The notes under the pieces are model-generated. The model was not told where the DNA came from. It was given only the letters and a program-made list of their open reading frames with translations, and made no database searches. DNA of 5,110 nucleotides from Microthrixaceae bacterium (GTDB lineage Bacteria; Actinomycetota; Acidimicrobiia; Acidimicrobiales; Acidimicrobilacustridaceae), in the NCBI GenBank assembly GCA_023264915.1, contig JAHFUU010000252.1, positions 1 to 5,110 of the forward strand, read 5' to 3'. This document shows, piece after piece, positions 4,567-5,110 of the stretch (positions within the stretch are counted from its first letter, which is position 1; every line of letters begins with the position of its first letter). The position numbers and the translations under genes are program-made.

Positions 4567-5110
4567 AAGACCAGCGGCCTGGAAGGCGCCCTCGACGGCG
4601 ACGGCAACGTCAAGTTGCGCGACCGCACCGGGAGTGACGTGTTCGTGATCCCTCACGGGTGGATGGCCGACTCCCGTTCGACGCTGCCCAACCCTGAGGG
4701 GTTCTCAGATGGGGTCACCTACAGCTGGACACCAGGGATGTCGGCTGGGACGGCGACGCTGGGTATCCACCTGGACAGGGCTTGGCTCGCCTCGCCTGAT
4801 CGCCGATACCCGGTCATCGTCGACCCTGGGGTCTTTGACACGACCGCTTCAGGTGACAGCTTCGTGTGGGGGTTCATGGGTGGCGGCGGGACCCACGGCT
4901 CGGATCCGCAGCTGTTCACAGGCACGCTCCCCTGGTTCGGTGGGTACACCCGGACGCTGTTGAAGTTCGACTTGACCCCGATTGCCGAAGACGCCGTCAT
5001 CGACGCCCAGGTCGCGTTGAACAACTTCGACTACGTCGCCTGCGAATCTCAGAACGTCAAGGCGCACCAGATCACAGGGCCCTGGGATCCAGCGACGGTG
5101 ACCTGGGCCA
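4567..5110 (+). CDS. DNRLRE-domain region of the broken secreted protein (partial, runs off right edge)
   Basis: Frame 1 is open from 4555 (ATG after TGA 4552) to the window end, and homologous sequence starts at 4567 with KTSGLEGALDGDGNVKLRD. Residues RAWLASPDRRYPVIVDPG (encoded about 4780-4833) are the WLxxPxRxYPVxVDP motif that closes the N-terminal region of these proteins. A DNRLRE-like beta-sandwich follows: an opening FDTTASGDSFVWG, a glycine-rich loop, then YTRTLLKFDLTPI and AVIDAQVALNNFD, matching the R-xLLxFDLs-x-I ... V-x-x-A-x-L core. It ends within GPWDPATVTW, the typical W-x-x-x-T-VTW strand. Such domains are carbohydrate-binding-like modules of exported proteins; RHS/YD repeats often follow. 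The ATG at 4555 lacks a clear ribosome-binding site, so independent translation is doubtful. Confidence 0.72.

Larger units (their letters stand above)
3940..5110 (+). pseudogene. Secreted DNRLRE/RHS-associated protein, frame broken twice, 3' end outside the window
   Basis: Three consecutive pieces in two frames join into one recognisable protein: a signal peptide (frame 1), a wall-protein N-terminal region (frame 3) and a DNRLRE-like domain (frame 1). The order and spacing match large exported actinobacterial proteins in which an N-terminal segment and a DNRLRE domain precede RHS/YD repeats, often ending in a toxin or adhesin part. Adding one C to the C8 tract at 4054-4061 and removing one G at 4565-4566 restores a continuous frame. 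The two shifts cancel, so the far 3' part returns to the starting frame. The protein would be exported and perhaps surface-attached; what lies after 5110 is unknown. It is classed as a pseudogene because the frame is broken as given; phase variation or sequence error are real alternatives. It is transcribed divergently from the lipid-catabolism operon and need not be related to it. Confidence 0.7.

Overview
The window looks like chromosomal DNA of a high-GC actinobacterium. The grounds are strong G/C bias at third codon positions, GTG and TTG starts, and tightly packed acyl-CoA dehydrogenase and MaoC genes of the kind found in Actinomycetota steroid and lipid catabolism. A member of the Acidimicrobiia is a guess. 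No rRNA, tRNA, CRISPR array, transposase or phage gene is visible.

Positions 1-3621 form a minus-strand, operon-like block. In transcription order it encodes a FAS1-type/MaoC N-terminal-like protein (3621-3055), a small MaoC hydratase (3058-2594, ATGA overlap), a 388-residue acyl-CoA dehydrogenase (2567-1401), a shorter divergent acyl-CoA dehydrogenase (about 1354-314) and the first 78 residues of a metal-dependent amidohydrolase (236-1, running off the left edge). The two dehydrogenases look like an obligate pair: one keeps a candidate catalytic Glu, the other has lost both usual Glu positions and the FAD-loop motif. The two MaoC proteins show the same division, with the Asp/His dyad only in the small one. 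This gene content resembles the fadE28-fadE29-Rv3542c-Rv3541c part of the mycobacterial igr (cholesterol side-chain) operon, but the order differs, the DUF35 tail is absent, and an amidohydrolase is attached. The pathway is probably beta-oxidation of a bulky acyl-CoA (sterol, terpenoid or similar); the substrate cannot be read from the sequence.

Positions 3622-3939 are a divergent intergenic region rich in short structure: a (GGA)5 ribosome-binding tract, a 20-bp tandem repeat, a separate 21-bp tandem repeat in an AT-rich island, a possible minus-strand promoter, a GGCGCC-armed inverted repeat, and a perfect 7-bp-arm palindrome overlapping the -35 of a good plus-strand promoter candidate.

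Positions 3940-5110 (+) encode the N-terminal part of a large secreted protein of the DNRLRE/RHS-associated type: signal peptide, wall-associated N-terminal region, then a DNRLRE-like domain running off the right edge. Its reading frame is broken twice, at a C8 tract (4054-4061) and near 4564-4566; the two shifts cancel. Whether this is a decaying gene, a phase-variable gene or sequence error cannot be decided here, but the neighbouring genes are intact.
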